Shown: positions 46,655-58,614 of the stretch, one piece after another
Numbering within the stretch: the stretch's first letter is position 1
How the letters are laid out: each line of letters starts with the position of its first letter
NCBI GenBank assembly: GCA_027924645.1
Contig: BSBN01000252.1
Location: 5,022,001-5,086,000 of the forward strand
Length of the DNA stretch: 64,000 nucleotides
Source: Cunninghamia lanceolata
Taxonomy: Eukaryota > Streptophyta > Pinopsida > Cupressales > Cupressaceae
Direction of reading: 5' to 3'
The notes under the pieces: generated by a model
What the model was told of the DNA's origin: nothing
Databases searched by the model: none
Seen by the model: only the letters and a program-made list of their open reading frames with translations
Translations under genes and position numbers: made by a program

Positions 46655-48042
46655 TGATGTAGAGGCATCACTCTCCATTTAAAAGTTTGGTTTTTAGTTT
46701 TTTTTTGTGTTGTGTTTTCTATGGTGGTTTGTGTGTTTTTTGGTGTATCTTCTTGTCACATTTGGGTCAGGAACTTTATGTGTGGTGGAAACTAGTTGCT
46801 AAATCACTTGAGTTATGGACCCTATGTCATTTGGTGGTGTCACTTCGAATGATTTAAAATTCTTTGGAGGTATGCAATAGATAACTGAATATGAAGAGTT
46901 TAAAGTTAGTGAGAAATGACTCTAAGGTCGTGGAATCTTTCTAGCACAATACAACGAAGGAAATTTCAGTGAATGATGTAGATTCCTATCGTCATGGGAA
47001 GGAGAATCAATAATTACCAATCATAGTGTTCTTCATCAGTTACTCTTGCAGAGTATTGCGCAGCTGAAATACCTAGCACTTCTAGCACCATGGTGATAGT
47101 TTCTCTTTCAAAGAGGGGAATTTTGCTGACAAGCCCTTATGGGGAAAATGACAGTTGAATGGCCAGATGGAGGAATGAAGAGGTCATGAGGTAGTGAAGG
47201 TTAAGAAGGATAAAGATTATTAAAAAGTTAATAGCTGGCAATGAAGGATGAAATAGCCAAGGAAGAAGGCATGCAGAAGATGTGATGACAGATGGAGGTA
47301 GATCATGGAGGAAGAGTCTAGAAAGGCCAAGGAATCAGAAGAAGATCAAAGTTTTTTGGGTGTTAATAAATATGAGAGGGGCCACCAATAGAGAGAGGCT
47401 GAGAAGAGAAGAAGGCCGAAGGCCAAGTATTGAGGCCAATAGTTGTGGACAAATAGAGGACATAGAACAACCAAAAAATAGAGAAAAAGGCCATTAGTAT
47501 TTGAAAGAAGAGGCCGTAAAAGTAGAGAGGCCATGGGACAAAATGACGCTAAGGCATTTGATAGAGTAGGTCGAGTGTTGAAAAAAAGGCCAACGGTGGA
47601 ATGTACAAGTAGAGAGATAGTAGGTCAGGAGCAGAAAACCATAGTTAGTGAGTCATTGTTTTCAAAGAGGCTGATTGTACAAGCACATATTCAGATGTAT
47701 GGTTATGTTGGAGTGGCCATGTAGATCAAGGGATGTGTGTTTTCATTTTGTATCTGTAACTTAAACATAAATAAGAATTTGTATTTCCCTACTTCCTATC
47801 ATGTGTGCATTTGTTCTTAAAGAATACATCTTGCTCCTATCATTGTTTGAATCTCTAATATATATTTAGTTCCTATCATGTTTGTATGAGAACATTGTGA
47901 GGAGAATATCTTGAATTCTTATCTTTATTCTGCATGCCACTTAGATTGAGTTTCCCATAGATGGATTTGGATGTTGTGCCTGGCAAGATAGCTTAAGGGG
48001 TATCAGAGCAAGTGCATGAGTTTTTGCTTACTTGTGCTATCA
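46655..48042 (+). repeat. 5' LTR of the nested element
   Basis: About 1.39 kb, starting tgatgtagaggcatcact and ending tgctatca. Target-site copy AATAT precedes it at 46650-46654. Confidence 0.85.
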
Positions 48043-48045
48043 GAG

Positions 48046-48057
48046 TGGTATCAGAGC
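48046..48057 (+). other. Primer-binding site
   Basis: TGGTATCAGAGC, complementary to the 3' end of initiator Met-tRNA, three bases after the LTR. Confidence 0.85.
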
Positions 48058-48492
48058 ACATAAGATTGTTGGCATGGTGAGAAGCATGTTTGAAGAAATA
48101 GATAGGAGAGGGTTGAAAGAGAGAGAGTTGTGAAAGTGTTTGTTTGAAAGAACTTATTGTTGTAGGCATAGAAAAGGGTCTGTAACTTTGATCCTCCAGC
48201 AGAGATAAACTAGGTAGAAGGTGTATAACTTCCTCCACTAAGAGAGAGTAGGTAGAGGGGGTTTTGAGAGATACATCTTCTAGGTTCTTGGTGGGTAGAG
48301 GGTAGTTGTGGAAAGTAAGAGATTCTGTGTGAATCGATCACCGAAGAAGAGATAGTTTGCACTAGAAGATTGAGTAGAGTTTGTGGATTTGTAGTAGTGA
48401 GAGAATGGGTATTTGTGCAAGGAGACCCATCTTAATCCCATTTTGGGGATAGATATTGGGATGGAGTAGAAGGTAGAAAATATCATGAAGGA

Positions 48493-50347
48493 TTGGAAGA
48501 GATGGAGAGAAGAATGGAAATCTTGGAAAAGATTTATTTTCCTAATAAGGTTGTGGTTGTTAAAAAAGTACAAGAAGGAATGAAGAAAGTCCTCATTAAA
48601 GATAATAAGGAAAAGAGAAAAGAAAAAGTGCAGCATGGAGCACCCAAAAAAGAAGAGAATAAGGTATCCATGACGGAGACACCTGAGGAGACCTCTTGGT
48701 CTCTTGATTTATTTTCTAATGATTTTTTTTTAAGTTGAGAATGTAGGTATAAAGAAGACTAAGAATAATCCTTTGGAGTCAAAAGGAGAAAGGGAAAGAA
48801 GAGAGCCTATAGATGAAGATGGAGATAAGAGTGAAAGAGGACAAGTTGCAACAATAGATAAGAGAAGATAGTTTGTAGCAGAGGTGCAAAGAAAGCTACC
48901 CGAAGAGGAAGAGGTGGCAAGATATGTAGCTAAGGATGTAAGAAATTTGGGATGACAGACCAATAAGGAGGTAAAAGTAAGTTTTGGTAGTGATTTTGTT
49001 TGTACAAGTGAAAATAGAAATGTAAACCTACAAGTTAAAAAAAATGAGGAGAATAAAACAGTGGATCATGGTTATATAATACCATATTGGCAAAGTAATC
49101 AACAGCAAAGTGAAGTGATACAAGGAGTGGTTTGTACTAACTCTTATGGAAGAAAAATAGCATCAAGAATGGAGGATATGATAGAGAAATATAGAAGACA
49201 AGAGGATAGGCCAAGTGCAGAGGCAACAATGCATCAATTCAAAAAGATGAAGAAACCAATGTGGGTAAAGAAGCATGGGACAACAATAGAAGAAGTTGAT
49301 AATGAGAAGAAGACAATACAAGAAAAGAGGAAAAGTGTCGATAGGGACAAGCCTAGTGAAGAGGAGCACATGATGAAGCCCTGGGAGGACAATAGGAAGG
49401 AGAATAATGCCCCAGAGCATATTGAAGAGCCTAAGAAAGTGTAAGGTAGATGATTTGATTTGTATAATGATGATGTTAAGGCTTTGAAATAAAATCTATG
49501 AATATGAGGAAAAGATGTGGCTAACTGTGGATGAAAAAGAAATGAGAAGAGAATGATATAAAATAAAGAAGGAGGGAAAAGGAAGGCACAATGGAATGCC
49601 AAGTAATGAGTATAAAAGGGATATGTAGAATGAGTTGGCCAAATGGAAGGGAAACCAATGTGGAACAACATAAAATACAGACGAGAAAGTTGAAGCAACT
49701 AGTGAAGATAAATACAGTCATGAGGAAAACATGAAAGGGGTAGAGTTTGAAAAAGGGGCAGCAGAGAATAAAGAAGAAGAAGTTGAGGCAGCTAAGAATA
49801 AAAAAGTAAAATTCATGATGAAAACAAGGTAGAGATAGAACTGAAAAAAGGGACAACAAACAAGGATGTTATAGATGGTTCATGTACTTTGTTTTATGAT
49901 TTTGAATCAAGAAGAGCAAAGATGAATAATTGCAAAGGACTGCATGAAAATAGGACTCTGAAGAAGGGTGAAGAAAAAGAGATAGTAGATGGTAATAAAG
50001 AGGTTGGTATAGCAATGCAGGCAGAGGTAACCAAAAATGTCTTTTATAAGAATGTAGATTTATATTTCTTTAAAGTTTTAATCAATGAAAGGTTTGAGGT
50101 TTGTGATGAGAAAGAATTTGAAAGTAAAATTTTGTTGTCTAATTGGGCCATAGGAAAAGAAGTATATGAAATAGTACATGCAGATTTGTATAAGTCTAAA
50201 TATGTTCTTGACAACATGATGAGTGAGGTTGCAACAATTGAAGTAACAAATTTTAATTTATTTGATCTTGGTATACATGGATGGACTATTGGAAGTTTGT
50301 ATATGGAAGCAAGTAAGGTGATAAGGATCAGGTGTGATACTAAGTAG
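48493..50347 (+). pseudogene. Unrecognised Lys/Glu-rich ORF of the nested element
   Basis: Three open stretches (48493-48738, 49061-49444, 49889-50347) are separated by stops or frameshifts; the last two share a frame. The N-terminal part is a charged, probably coiled-coil region (MEEMERRMEILEKIYF). The C-terminal part is more globular (FYKNVDLYFFKVLINERFEV, then ILLSNWAIGKEVYEIVHADL, then LFDLGIHGWTIGSLY). No zinc knuckle or retroviral gag signature is recognised. By position after the PBS it could be a gag replacement or a captured gene. Confidence 0.45.
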
Positions 50348-50477
50348 CAATGCTGGTGAAATGTGTTGAAAGTTCTAGAAAGAGTATGGAAAAAGAGAAA
50401 GAGAAGGATGCAAGCAAATGAGTTTTGAAATAATGGCCCATGTGAAGGAGCACATGAATTTTGTTCCCTAGGGAGTT

Positions 50478-51840
50478 TGATACAGGGGCATCATTCTCCA
50501 TCTGAAATTTGGGTTTTATGTTTTGTTTTTGTGTTGTTGGGTGTATCTTCCTATCACATTTGGGTTAGGAACTTTATGTGTGGTGGAAACTAATTGGTAA
50601 ATCCATTCAGTTATGGACCCTATGTCATCTAGTGGTGTCGTTGTGAATGATTGAAAATGCTTTGGAGGTATGCAGTTGACAGCCAAATATGAAGAGTTCG
50701 AAGTTAGTGAGAAATGACTCTAAGGTTGTGGAGTCTTTCTCATACAATGAAGCAAAGGAAATGTCAGTGAATGATGCAAATTCCTATCAACATGGGAAGG
50801 AGAATAGACCATTACCAATCATATTGTTCTTCATCGGTTACTATTGTAGAGTATTGTGCAACTGAAATACTTGACACTTCTGGCGCTAGGGTGACAATTT
50901 CTCTTTCAAAGAGGGGAATTTTACTGACAAGCCCTTATGGGGAAAATGATGGTTGAATGGCCAAATGGAGGAATCAAGAGGTTGCATGGCAGTGGATGGT
51001 TTAGAAGGAAAAATATTATTAACAAGTTAATAGCTGGAAATGAAGGATGAAATGACCAAGGATGAAGGCATGCAAAAGATGCAATGGCAGATGGAGGCAA
51101 ATCATGGAGGAAGAGTCTAGAAAGATTGAAGAATCAGAAGAAGATCAATTTTTTTTGGGTGTCGATATATATGAGAGGGGTCATCGACAAAGAGAGGGCG
51201 ATAAGAGAAGAAGGCTAAGGGCCAAGTATTGAGGCCAATAGTCAAGGATGAATAGAGGAGATAGAATGGCCAGAAGATAGATAAAAAGGCCACAAGTATT
51301 TGAAAGAAAAGGGCATAAAAGTAGAGAGGTTGTGGGCCAAAATGACACTGAGGCTTTTGATAGAGCAGGTTGACTATGGAAAAAAGGCCAATGGTAGAAT
51401 GTGCAGGTAGAGACATAGCAGGACGAGAGGAGAAAACCGCAGTTAGTGAGTCATTGTTTCTAAAGAGGCTGATTGTGCAGGCCCATATTTAGATGTATGG
51501 TTATCTTGGAGTGGCCAAGTAGATCAAGAGATGTGTGTTTTCATTTTGTATCTATGACTTAAACATAAATAAGAATCTATATTTTCCTACTTCCTAGCAT
51601 GTGCACATTTGTTCTTAAACAATACATCTTGCTCCTGTCATTGTTTGAATCTCTGATATATATTTAGTTCCTATCATGTTTGTATGAGAACATTGTGAGG
51701 AGAGTATATTCAATTCCTATCTTTATTCTGCATGTCTCTTATATTGAGTTTCCTATAAATGGATTTGGGTGTCATGTCTAGAAAGATTGCTTAAGGGGAA
51801 TCAGAGTAAGTGTATGAGTTTTTGCTTACCTGTGCTATCA
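50478..51840 (+). repeat. 3' LTR of the nested element
   Basis: About 1.36 kb, starting tgatacaggggcatcatt after a short purine-containing stretch (ctagggagtt) and ending tgctatca before AATAT. Confidence 0.85.
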
Positions 51841-52480
51841 AATATGCTAAACTTTAAGAATGTTATCTCCAAATTGAGAAAAGAGTGAGTGAACATATGA
51901 CTTTATTTATATGAAAGTTTGGACAAAGAAATGAAAAAGTCACTGCTTGCATTTTCAGTTCACTTTGTACTAGATAGCTAAACTGTTAGAATGGGTTGTA
52001 CATAGATAGAGCTAGACTAGAGTTGTAAGCGTAATTTTTATTAGCTAGGACACTTCACTAGTTCTCAGATGGCATAAAGAATTGGTTGATTCTCATTATC
52101 TACACCCTCATGAAGGGAATGGCCACTTCGAGAAGGAAGGTGTGTGGGGGACCACCAATCTATGGTTGGAGGAAAAGGACCAGGGTGATGCTATCTCTCT
52201 GCTATAGTTGACTTCTTAAGACTTTTGAAGATGAAATATTATTTATTATTTAAATAAAATTGATAAATATTGTAAGTTGCAAGGAATGTGACCATCCATC
52301 ATATGTTCATGATAAAAATGTGAAATTTTCCACATGTGAAGTGACCATCTTTTGAAATTATGTATTGTACTTGGAAATTGGAAACGTATTATTATTGGAT
52401 TTTGTTAGATAAAAAAGATATGATATTTTTACATTATTTGTGTTTAATGGTATTGAATTTTCCAGTTGGGATGTTACACA

Positions 52481-52490
52481 TGGTATCAGA
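52481..52490 (+). other. Primer-binding site of the long-LTR element
   Basis: TGGTATCAGA, Met-tRNA-type, two bases after the LTR end ttaca. Confidence 0.65.
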
Positions 52491-52584
52491 CCTGCCATGT
52501 TTAGCACTTGGACCTTGGAGCTCATTGTGAGGTTTCATAGAGTTGCACAATATGCTAATGATAAATTGATTGTTCCTTTTCAGA

Positions 52585-53043
52585 ATGGCAAGGAAGAGAA
52601 GGACAAGAAAGAGAGAAAAGAAAACACAACCTAGTGATATGCTTAAGGTCACCATTAAGAAAGAGCCATCTTCTAAGCCAAAAATGAAGGAATGAGTGAG
52701 CTATGCAAAACCATCTTGGCTTACTAATTTTGAGACACTAGCTGATGCACTCAAATGTATCCACCTAGAAAAGAGGGAATAGATTGAAGCAGAAGAAAAG
52801 CTACCAACTCCTACTATTGTTAAGAATAGTAAACCATCTACCCACTGTGCTATTCCTTTCAAGTGTGGTTGGGATACACTTGTAATAGGAAAATAGGTGT
52901 TGATTGAATCCTCACAAGTACACCTACCCACAAAGTTTGTGTTACTCAATTATGACAAGGAGGAGGAAATCAAGGAAATCCCTTTATCAAAAAGTGATAT
53001 GTAGCACTTCTTAGACATGAAAATAGAAAAGTTTTGTATTTGA
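52585..53043 (+). pseudogene. First ORF (gag position) of the long-LTR element
   Basis: The ATG at 52585 opens a very basic N-terminus (MARKRRTRKREKK). One frame then runs to 53043, interrupted by one TGA and three TAGs. The visible text includes SYAKPSWLTNFETLADALKC and FKCGWDTLVIGK. I do not recognise a domain. The TAGs fall where CAG (Gln) is plausible, and the TGA (after KMKE) is a plausible former Trp. Confidence 0.5.
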
Positions 53044-53840
53044 AGAAGGCTGTAAAAATATAAATAGTGAGTGAAGTTGAATATTGGATTGAATTAATAC
53101 TTTGATAGGGGTTCTCGGGCACCTTGGTCCTCTTTTAGGGTTAGGAAGAACTTTAAGTATTATCAAACCTATTCCTATCTGCACTCTCTTCTTCCTGGAA
53201 ATTAGCCTTCAAAATTTGTTCTTCTTACCTACACACATGGAAAGAGGGAAAAGGTTGTGTTTTGTTTAAGGGTTTGCCTTAGTCAAACTCTGTGTTAGTG
53301 TTCCAATCTCCACTATAGAAAATGATAAGATACAAGAGTATGTTTCCTAGGAGGATGAGGCTAGATTTGCAATAATATGACAAATAATGATGAAAGATGA
53401 TAACAACAACTACAAGGTATTGAACCTTAGTTGATTAAGACCTAACACCAACAAAGGAGGGTGATGAAGAGGGATTAAAACTTCCTTTAAAACCTTCAAA
53501 CAACTTTAACAACATTCACAAGTAGATGATAGCCTAAGGATGAATAATCTTTTAGCATAGAACATCATATGAGGGCAACTTAGCATTCATCTTGTTAGGT
53601 GTAAAATGAACTACAAGACACACTTGAATATGCATTCTTGGTCACTTGTGACAAATAAAATAGCTTTAGGCTGATAAATGCTAACTAAAGAAGTTTACTA
53701 AGTTGACATCACAAAGTGGGGTCAAAGTACCCAAGCTAGACCAAGGCCCTTGGGCACCTTGGATCTTTTGCCCATAGAATCTAAAAAGTGTCTTTTAATA
53801 AAGGCTTACTTGTCAGGATCGAGATATTCATCGATTAGAG
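53044..53840. other. No supported gene; left outer part of an inverted-repeat element
   Basis: Short plus-strand motifs gggcaccttgg occur at about 53115 and 53740. The second lines up with the outer part of the inverted repeat at 56170-56340. Confidence 0.4.
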
Positions 53841-53946
53841 CTCAAAGAGGTGTTAAAATAGGTCTTGGTTACCAAAGGTAACAAAATAGGTCCAAAATGG
53901 ATAAACTAGGAGTAAAATGCTAGTGTGCACATTTTACGATGCTACA
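53841..53946 (+). repeat. Inverted repeat, left arm core
   Basis: ctcaaagaggtgttaaaata...atgctaca is the reverse complement, with differences, of 56062-56170. Weaker similarity extends outward to about 53700 and 56340. Confidence 0.7.
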
Positions 53947-56061
53947 TTTAGCCCCCACTTTAGTGTGGGTACAAACTTATGTTCAAACTCATACTAAAAG
54001 GGTGGACAAAATGCATAAACATAGAAGAGAAAAGGATTCCACCAGATCATGAACTATGACTAGCCCCTAAAATTAGGATCCTAAGGTTGCAAACACATAA
54101 GCAAGGAGATTTTCCAAACACAAAAGACATTGCAACATTAATTCACATACATGGAGTACTAAAATCATACATAGGTATACACGTGCAAGACATGAAATAC
54201 ACAAAGCTAATACACACTGAACACAAAACATACACACTTGACATGAAGCATACACATAGCGAACACAAGGAAAACATGATGAGGACATGTGAAGACACAA
54301 GTTATAATGCATAAAGGAAGGAGACATAAGAATACACATAGAACAAATACACAAGGTACATGACTTTGATGCTAGCTTGCTCTGTCACTAGGGGTAATAT
54401 GAAGAGAAGCACCACTATGTATCACACACTAGAAAAGAATGTTGAATTACTAGGTGACCATGACAAGTCACATGAAGCACACGGGCTATCTAACTATGTT
54501 GCACTAGGTTGCTCATGGACTAAAGAGGAAGCATCAAGGGCTAGTGAGGACTGTTGAATCAATAGGTGAGTTCCACGCCAAAAAACAAATATGCAATCAA
54601 AAGAGAGCATAGCACGATGCATACCCCCACCTTAAAGTGATTGCTAACTCCTATCAGGGAGCAATTGCTTTAAGGTAGAACAAATCACAAGCAAGCATGA
54701 GAGCTTACCAGAAGCACATACCCATAAGATATGTGTTTCCAAAGAGCTACATTGTGCAAAGGGGTTTGTGCCTAGAAAAGGCAAAATGAGGTGATGGTAT
54801 AGGCATGATACAAAATGGTTTGTGTAGTCATGGTATGATGTCAAGCATAGCAATAAGGTGCCACATAAATAAAATCATAAAAGAAAAAACAAGTAATAAC
54901 ACAAAGGGATCTACTTAACTAGTGTCAGTATTGGAATGGTTGTATAATAGGAGATGTCTCAAGACTATATATGTATGAAACTGTCATCATCCACTAATTT
55001 GTATAACTATGGAGACAAAGGAAGAAGTATCACATAAAAGTAAAAATAATCATCCCTTGGGTCAACAAGGGAGAATATTGAAACAGTCTATGCCTTAAAT
55101 CACCCCAAAAGGACACAACAACAAACATGGTATGACATAAAGAAGAATGATGATACAAATAGAGATAATGTCACAATAGATTCTAGCCCCTTTGTATCCT
55201 TACACCTTCAAGGGTGTCAAAGGTCATCCAAAGAGAGCTTAACAACACAAGAATAACAATAATAATAATATATAAACATAAATAAAGTATCAAGCCGCAC
55301 ATCATGGGGGAAACACAGTCACGCACATGCATAACAAAGAAAACAAGGTATCTCATGTGTGAGTCAAACTAAAGCAAGTCATCCTACTCCTAATCTAGTT
55401 CATCATCCATTTTAAAAGGAGGACAAGATGCAAGAGGAATAATTGCATGTGAGGTATAAGGGACAAGAGCCATCCCTATATTATCTTCAGGTTCGCTATT
55501 GGAATGTAGTACAATAGGTTCCATAGTAGCTTGTGAAGATTCATCTTTCTTTGTAGGAGACAATGGTAGTAGATTTCTCTTTGGCATCCTTCGGTGATAA
55601 ATGATTGCGAGGAGGGAGATTCTCATCTCCTGTGGCAAGGTGAGCCATAAAACGATGACACTTCTATCTTTCTCTATCAATCTTATTTCTCTTAGCTTTA
55701 TTCATGATGTTCTTAAGTAGAACCATAGCATCTTCTAATGTAGGTTCCTTTGCTACTTTTGTTTCACAAACATTAGAAACAATAGGAGGAATCACCGAAG
55801 GTTGGGAGACTATGGGGGAAGGGTTCCTGAATGCAGGATGCTCTTCCTTCTCATATTGTGAAACAAGTGGAAATATAGGAGCATCCTCAAGTGGTTGAGA
55901 AACCTTGAGAAATAAAACTTGCATAGCCAATTAACCATCACTAGTCTTTGTAGAGGTGGGTGGAACAAAAGTTATATTGTGATTGCGGGAAGGTTTGCTT
56001 TGTGCACGAAGGTTACCTCATTATCCTTGAAGGGATTGTAGAGGGGGAACCACGACATATT
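53947..56061. other. Spacer between the inverted repeats
   Basis: Low coding content. The only plausible frame is the minus-strand remnant at 55390-55930. There are A/C-rich stretches with loosely repeated 'tacacac...gacatgaa' near 54180-54260. No transposase is recognised. Confidence 0.5.
55390..55930 (-). pseudogene. Unrecognised ORF remnant between inverted repeats
   Basis: Two minus-strand frames, 55930-55664 and 55680-55390, connect by a frameshift. The first is proline/glutamate-rich and ends KNIMNKAKRNKIDRER. The second has HRRMPKRNLLPLSPTKKDES and an acidic end. Family unknown; a low-complexity linker of a larger transposon protein is possible. Confidence 0.35.
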
Positions 56062-56170
56062 TGTAGCATCATAAAATGTGTACACTAGCATTTTACCCTT
56101 AGTTTAGCTCCTAGATGGGCCTCAAACATTTACACTTGATTATTAGGACCTATTTTAACCCCTTTTTGAG
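56062..56170 (-). repeat. Inverted repeat, right arm core
   Basis: tgtagcatcataaaatgtgt...cctttttgag pairs with 53841-53946. Flanking sequence to about 56340 shows weaker pairing. Confidence 0.7.
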
Positions 56171-56469
56171 AATTAAGCATGTAGTACTTGATCCTGATGC
56201 ATGAAACCTAGAAAAGATTCATAAGGTGGGGCTAAGTGTACTTTAAGTGCCATCTTTTAGGGACTATGTGGCTAAAGGACCAGGGCATCCAAGTGCCCTA
56301 GGCCATCCTTTAGCCCTTCCCAAAATTGTGGCCTTATCAGCTTAGGCCTCTTAAACAATTCCTAATGTCAGCCTTGTGTGGTTTAATTATATAAAAATCA
56401 ATGGGAATGCATATAAAAGTAAGTTATTCTATTCATTTGAAGATCTAACTCTCTCTAGCAAAATCTTAG

Positions 56470-57233
56470 ATTCAAGGACAATGGATGCAAGATTTTGGAA
56501 AGCTCCGGAACTATGATTGTAACTGGTAGCAAGACTTACCATTTATGACTTGATAGGGACTAATGAATATTGTTTGTTAACACAGAATGATGAAAGTTGG
56601 TTGTGGCATAAAGGTTGTGTCATACCAATTTTGACAACATTGTGAAGATAAGTTCCTCTTAGGCTGTAAGAGATCTACCCAAGCTTGTGAAGCCTGCTAA
56701 TACTTTGTGCAAAGAGTCCCAATTTGGAAAACAAAGAAAAACAAGTTTCACAGTAAGGACTAATCTATTGATGGACTATTAAAATTAATACATATAGATC
56801 TATGTGGACCTACCAGAATAAGAAGTCTACAAGGAGATAGGTATTTCATGTTATTGATTGATGATTATTCTAGGATGACTTGGGTTACCTTATTGAAAGA
56901 AAACGTAGAAGTCCTAGAAAAGTTCAAAGAATTTAAAGCAATGGTTGAGAATGAGCTAGATTTGAAGATAAAATGCTTGAGGTCTAATAGAGATGGAGAA
57001 TTTACATCAAATGAGTTTAACTTCTTCTATGAGGAACAAGGGATAAAAAGACAATTATCTGCACCTAGAACTCCACAACAAAATGGAGTAGTTGAAAGGA
57101 AAAACAAGACAGTTCAAGAGGCTGACTTACTGGAGGTATATTTGAGAGAGGCAATCCACACTACTGTATACATCCCAAGTAGATTCCAATTCAAAGGTAA
57201 CAATTCCAAGACTACTTATGAATTATGGTATGG
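56470..57233 (+). pseudogene. Ty1/copia GAG-pre-integrase and integrase fragment
   Basis: Broken frames from about 56560 contain CLLTQNDESWLWHK, the GAG-pre-integrase motif. After further frame breaks, an open stretch (56848 on) reads MLLIDDYSRMTWVTLLKENV, then the second catalytic Asp region (SNRDGEFTS) and RTPQQNGVVERKNKT with the catalytic Glu. It breaks off after YELWYG, exactly where the gypsy LTR starts, so the RT half should lie beyond that element. Confidence 0.85.
57229..57233. repeat. Presumed target-site duplication TATGG (one side visible)
   Basis: The five bases before the gypsy LTR. Its partner should follow the 3' LTR outside the window. Confidence 0.5.
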
Positions 57234-58522
57234 TGGTGCAGGGGCACCATAGTAAAATCTACTATGTTGAAATAAGACTTATTTGGCCATGTCATCTTGT
57301 TCATGTTCTATTTTCTAAAAACCTAGAAGTCTTTGTATTCCATTTGGCAAGTAATGGACACATTTCCTATCTAATAGAATCTAAAAAGGTCAACGAGAGT
57401 CAGTTGGGATTCAGGGCAGTTGGCCTTCCCTAACCATTGAGCAACCGTTGATCTTCCAACTCTGGCTTAATAAAAGCATAGAGGAGTAACCAAGAGGGGG
57501 GTTCTGTAGATTTGAAGATTGTGATCTGGAAATCATCTGAGCAATAATAACTTTTGTCCATCATTTTCTATGTTTGATCAGTGTCGTAAATATTTTCTAA
57601 TTGTTCTTAGTAGCTTTCTGTTCTCTACAATTGAAATAGTTTAGTCTAAATTATCAAAGATGAGTCGATAACCATTCCACTAGTGGATTTCCAAAGAAAT
57701 CAATGGATGGCATCAGTCTATACATATTTTTGTTTGTTTCTCCTTTCATTTACCTATTTGGTAGGGCAGATGTTCCAGACTAAGGAGTGTACACAGTAGC
57801 ATGCCCTAGCATCTCTATGTGCTAGGTGTAGAGTGTAGATTAGACTGTGTAAGAGTGACAACCCTATCAACGTATCACTGGGACTCAAAACAAAGCTCGC
57901 CGATAGTGTAGAGTCTCACCGAAGACAATAGTATCAGCATATCGACCAATGGAAGGTTTAGTTCACCGATGGTATTAAGTCTCACTGAAATCAAGAGTAG
58001 GTCTCATCGCTGTATTGGCCAAATGAGGACGAGGGTTCCACCGATAACACTAAGTTATCTTGAAAACAAAGAAGAAAGAGTCGTCAGTGTATCACCTAGA
58101 CAGTTTCTGAAGTGGCTGGTGGAGTAAGTCTTGCTTAAGATGAGCGCGGGAAGTCTATCAGTATATCGGCAACTCTAGAGTAAGTCCCACCAATAGGTCA
58201 AGACTCACTAAGGGGATTAGTCTATCGGCAGATCAACCAGAGGTTGTAAGTGCTCGCTGATGATAAGGGTCACAACGATGAGAGATTGGTTATTGTTGAA
58301 CTAAATGTCGGCCTGAGCGAAGAAGAAGTCTCACCGATAGGAGGTATCAGATAGACTTGGTGTTCGGCAAAATAGTTTCAAAGGTCGCCAATAGTCTATT
58401 CTGTTGCCGATGACAATAAGAAGGAAGTTCTAATAGAACAATATGAAAGACAAAATATTTACCGGTCCTCTCCTAAGTTGAAAGAGTAAGAATATTTAGT
58501 TATTCTTTTTGGCTCCTCATCA
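57234..58522 (+). repeat. 5' LTR of the gypsy chromovirus
   Basis: About 1.29 kb, starting tggtgcaggggcacc and ending cctcatca. Its right half (57880-58440) holds many copies of caccgat/atcggc-type short motifs. The first 746 bp match 63255-64000. Confidence 0.85.
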
Positions 58523-58525
58523 TAT

Positions 58526-58537
58526 TGGTATCAGAGC
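58526..58537 (+). other. Primer-binding site of the gypsy element
   Basis: TGGTATCAGAGC, three bases after the LTR end. Confidence 0.85.
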
Positions 58538-58614
58538 ACAAAAAGATTTGGGCGGCAAGTCGAATTGAGGATTTGCAGGAGTGTTGGCATTTGGGTGCTG
58601 TCTGTAAATAGTGT

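Larger units (their letters stand above)
46655..51840 (+). mobile_element. Non-autonomous LTR retrotransposon with unfamiliar ORFs
   Basis: LTRs 46655-48042 and 50478-51840 flank 2.4 kb of internal DNA. A Met-tRNA primer site (TGGTATCAGAGC) is at 48046-48057. The target-site duplication AATAT is perfect (46650-46654 and 51841-51845). The internal plus strand is purine-rich and encodes lysine/glutamate-rich frames but no protease, RT or integrase. Confidence 0.85.
44180..52478 (+). repeat. Long 5' LTR (net about 3.1 kb) interrupted by another LTR element
   Basis: The sequence starts tgtcacacccc at 44180 and resumes after the nested element to end gggatgttaca at 52478. These are matching inverted termini of the form common in plant gypsy (Tekay/Del-like) LTRs. 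A primer site follows at 52481. Subtracting the nested element and one TSD leaves about 3.1 kb. It contains a degenerate tandem of about 30 bp (tagtctagaaaagatc...) at 45853-45993. The partner LTR is not in the window. Confidence 0.65.

Noticed and set aside
48046..48057. tRNA-like match (TGGTATCAGAGC)
   Set aside because: It is a retrotransposon primer-binding site, not part of a tRNA gene; no cloverleaf surrounds it.
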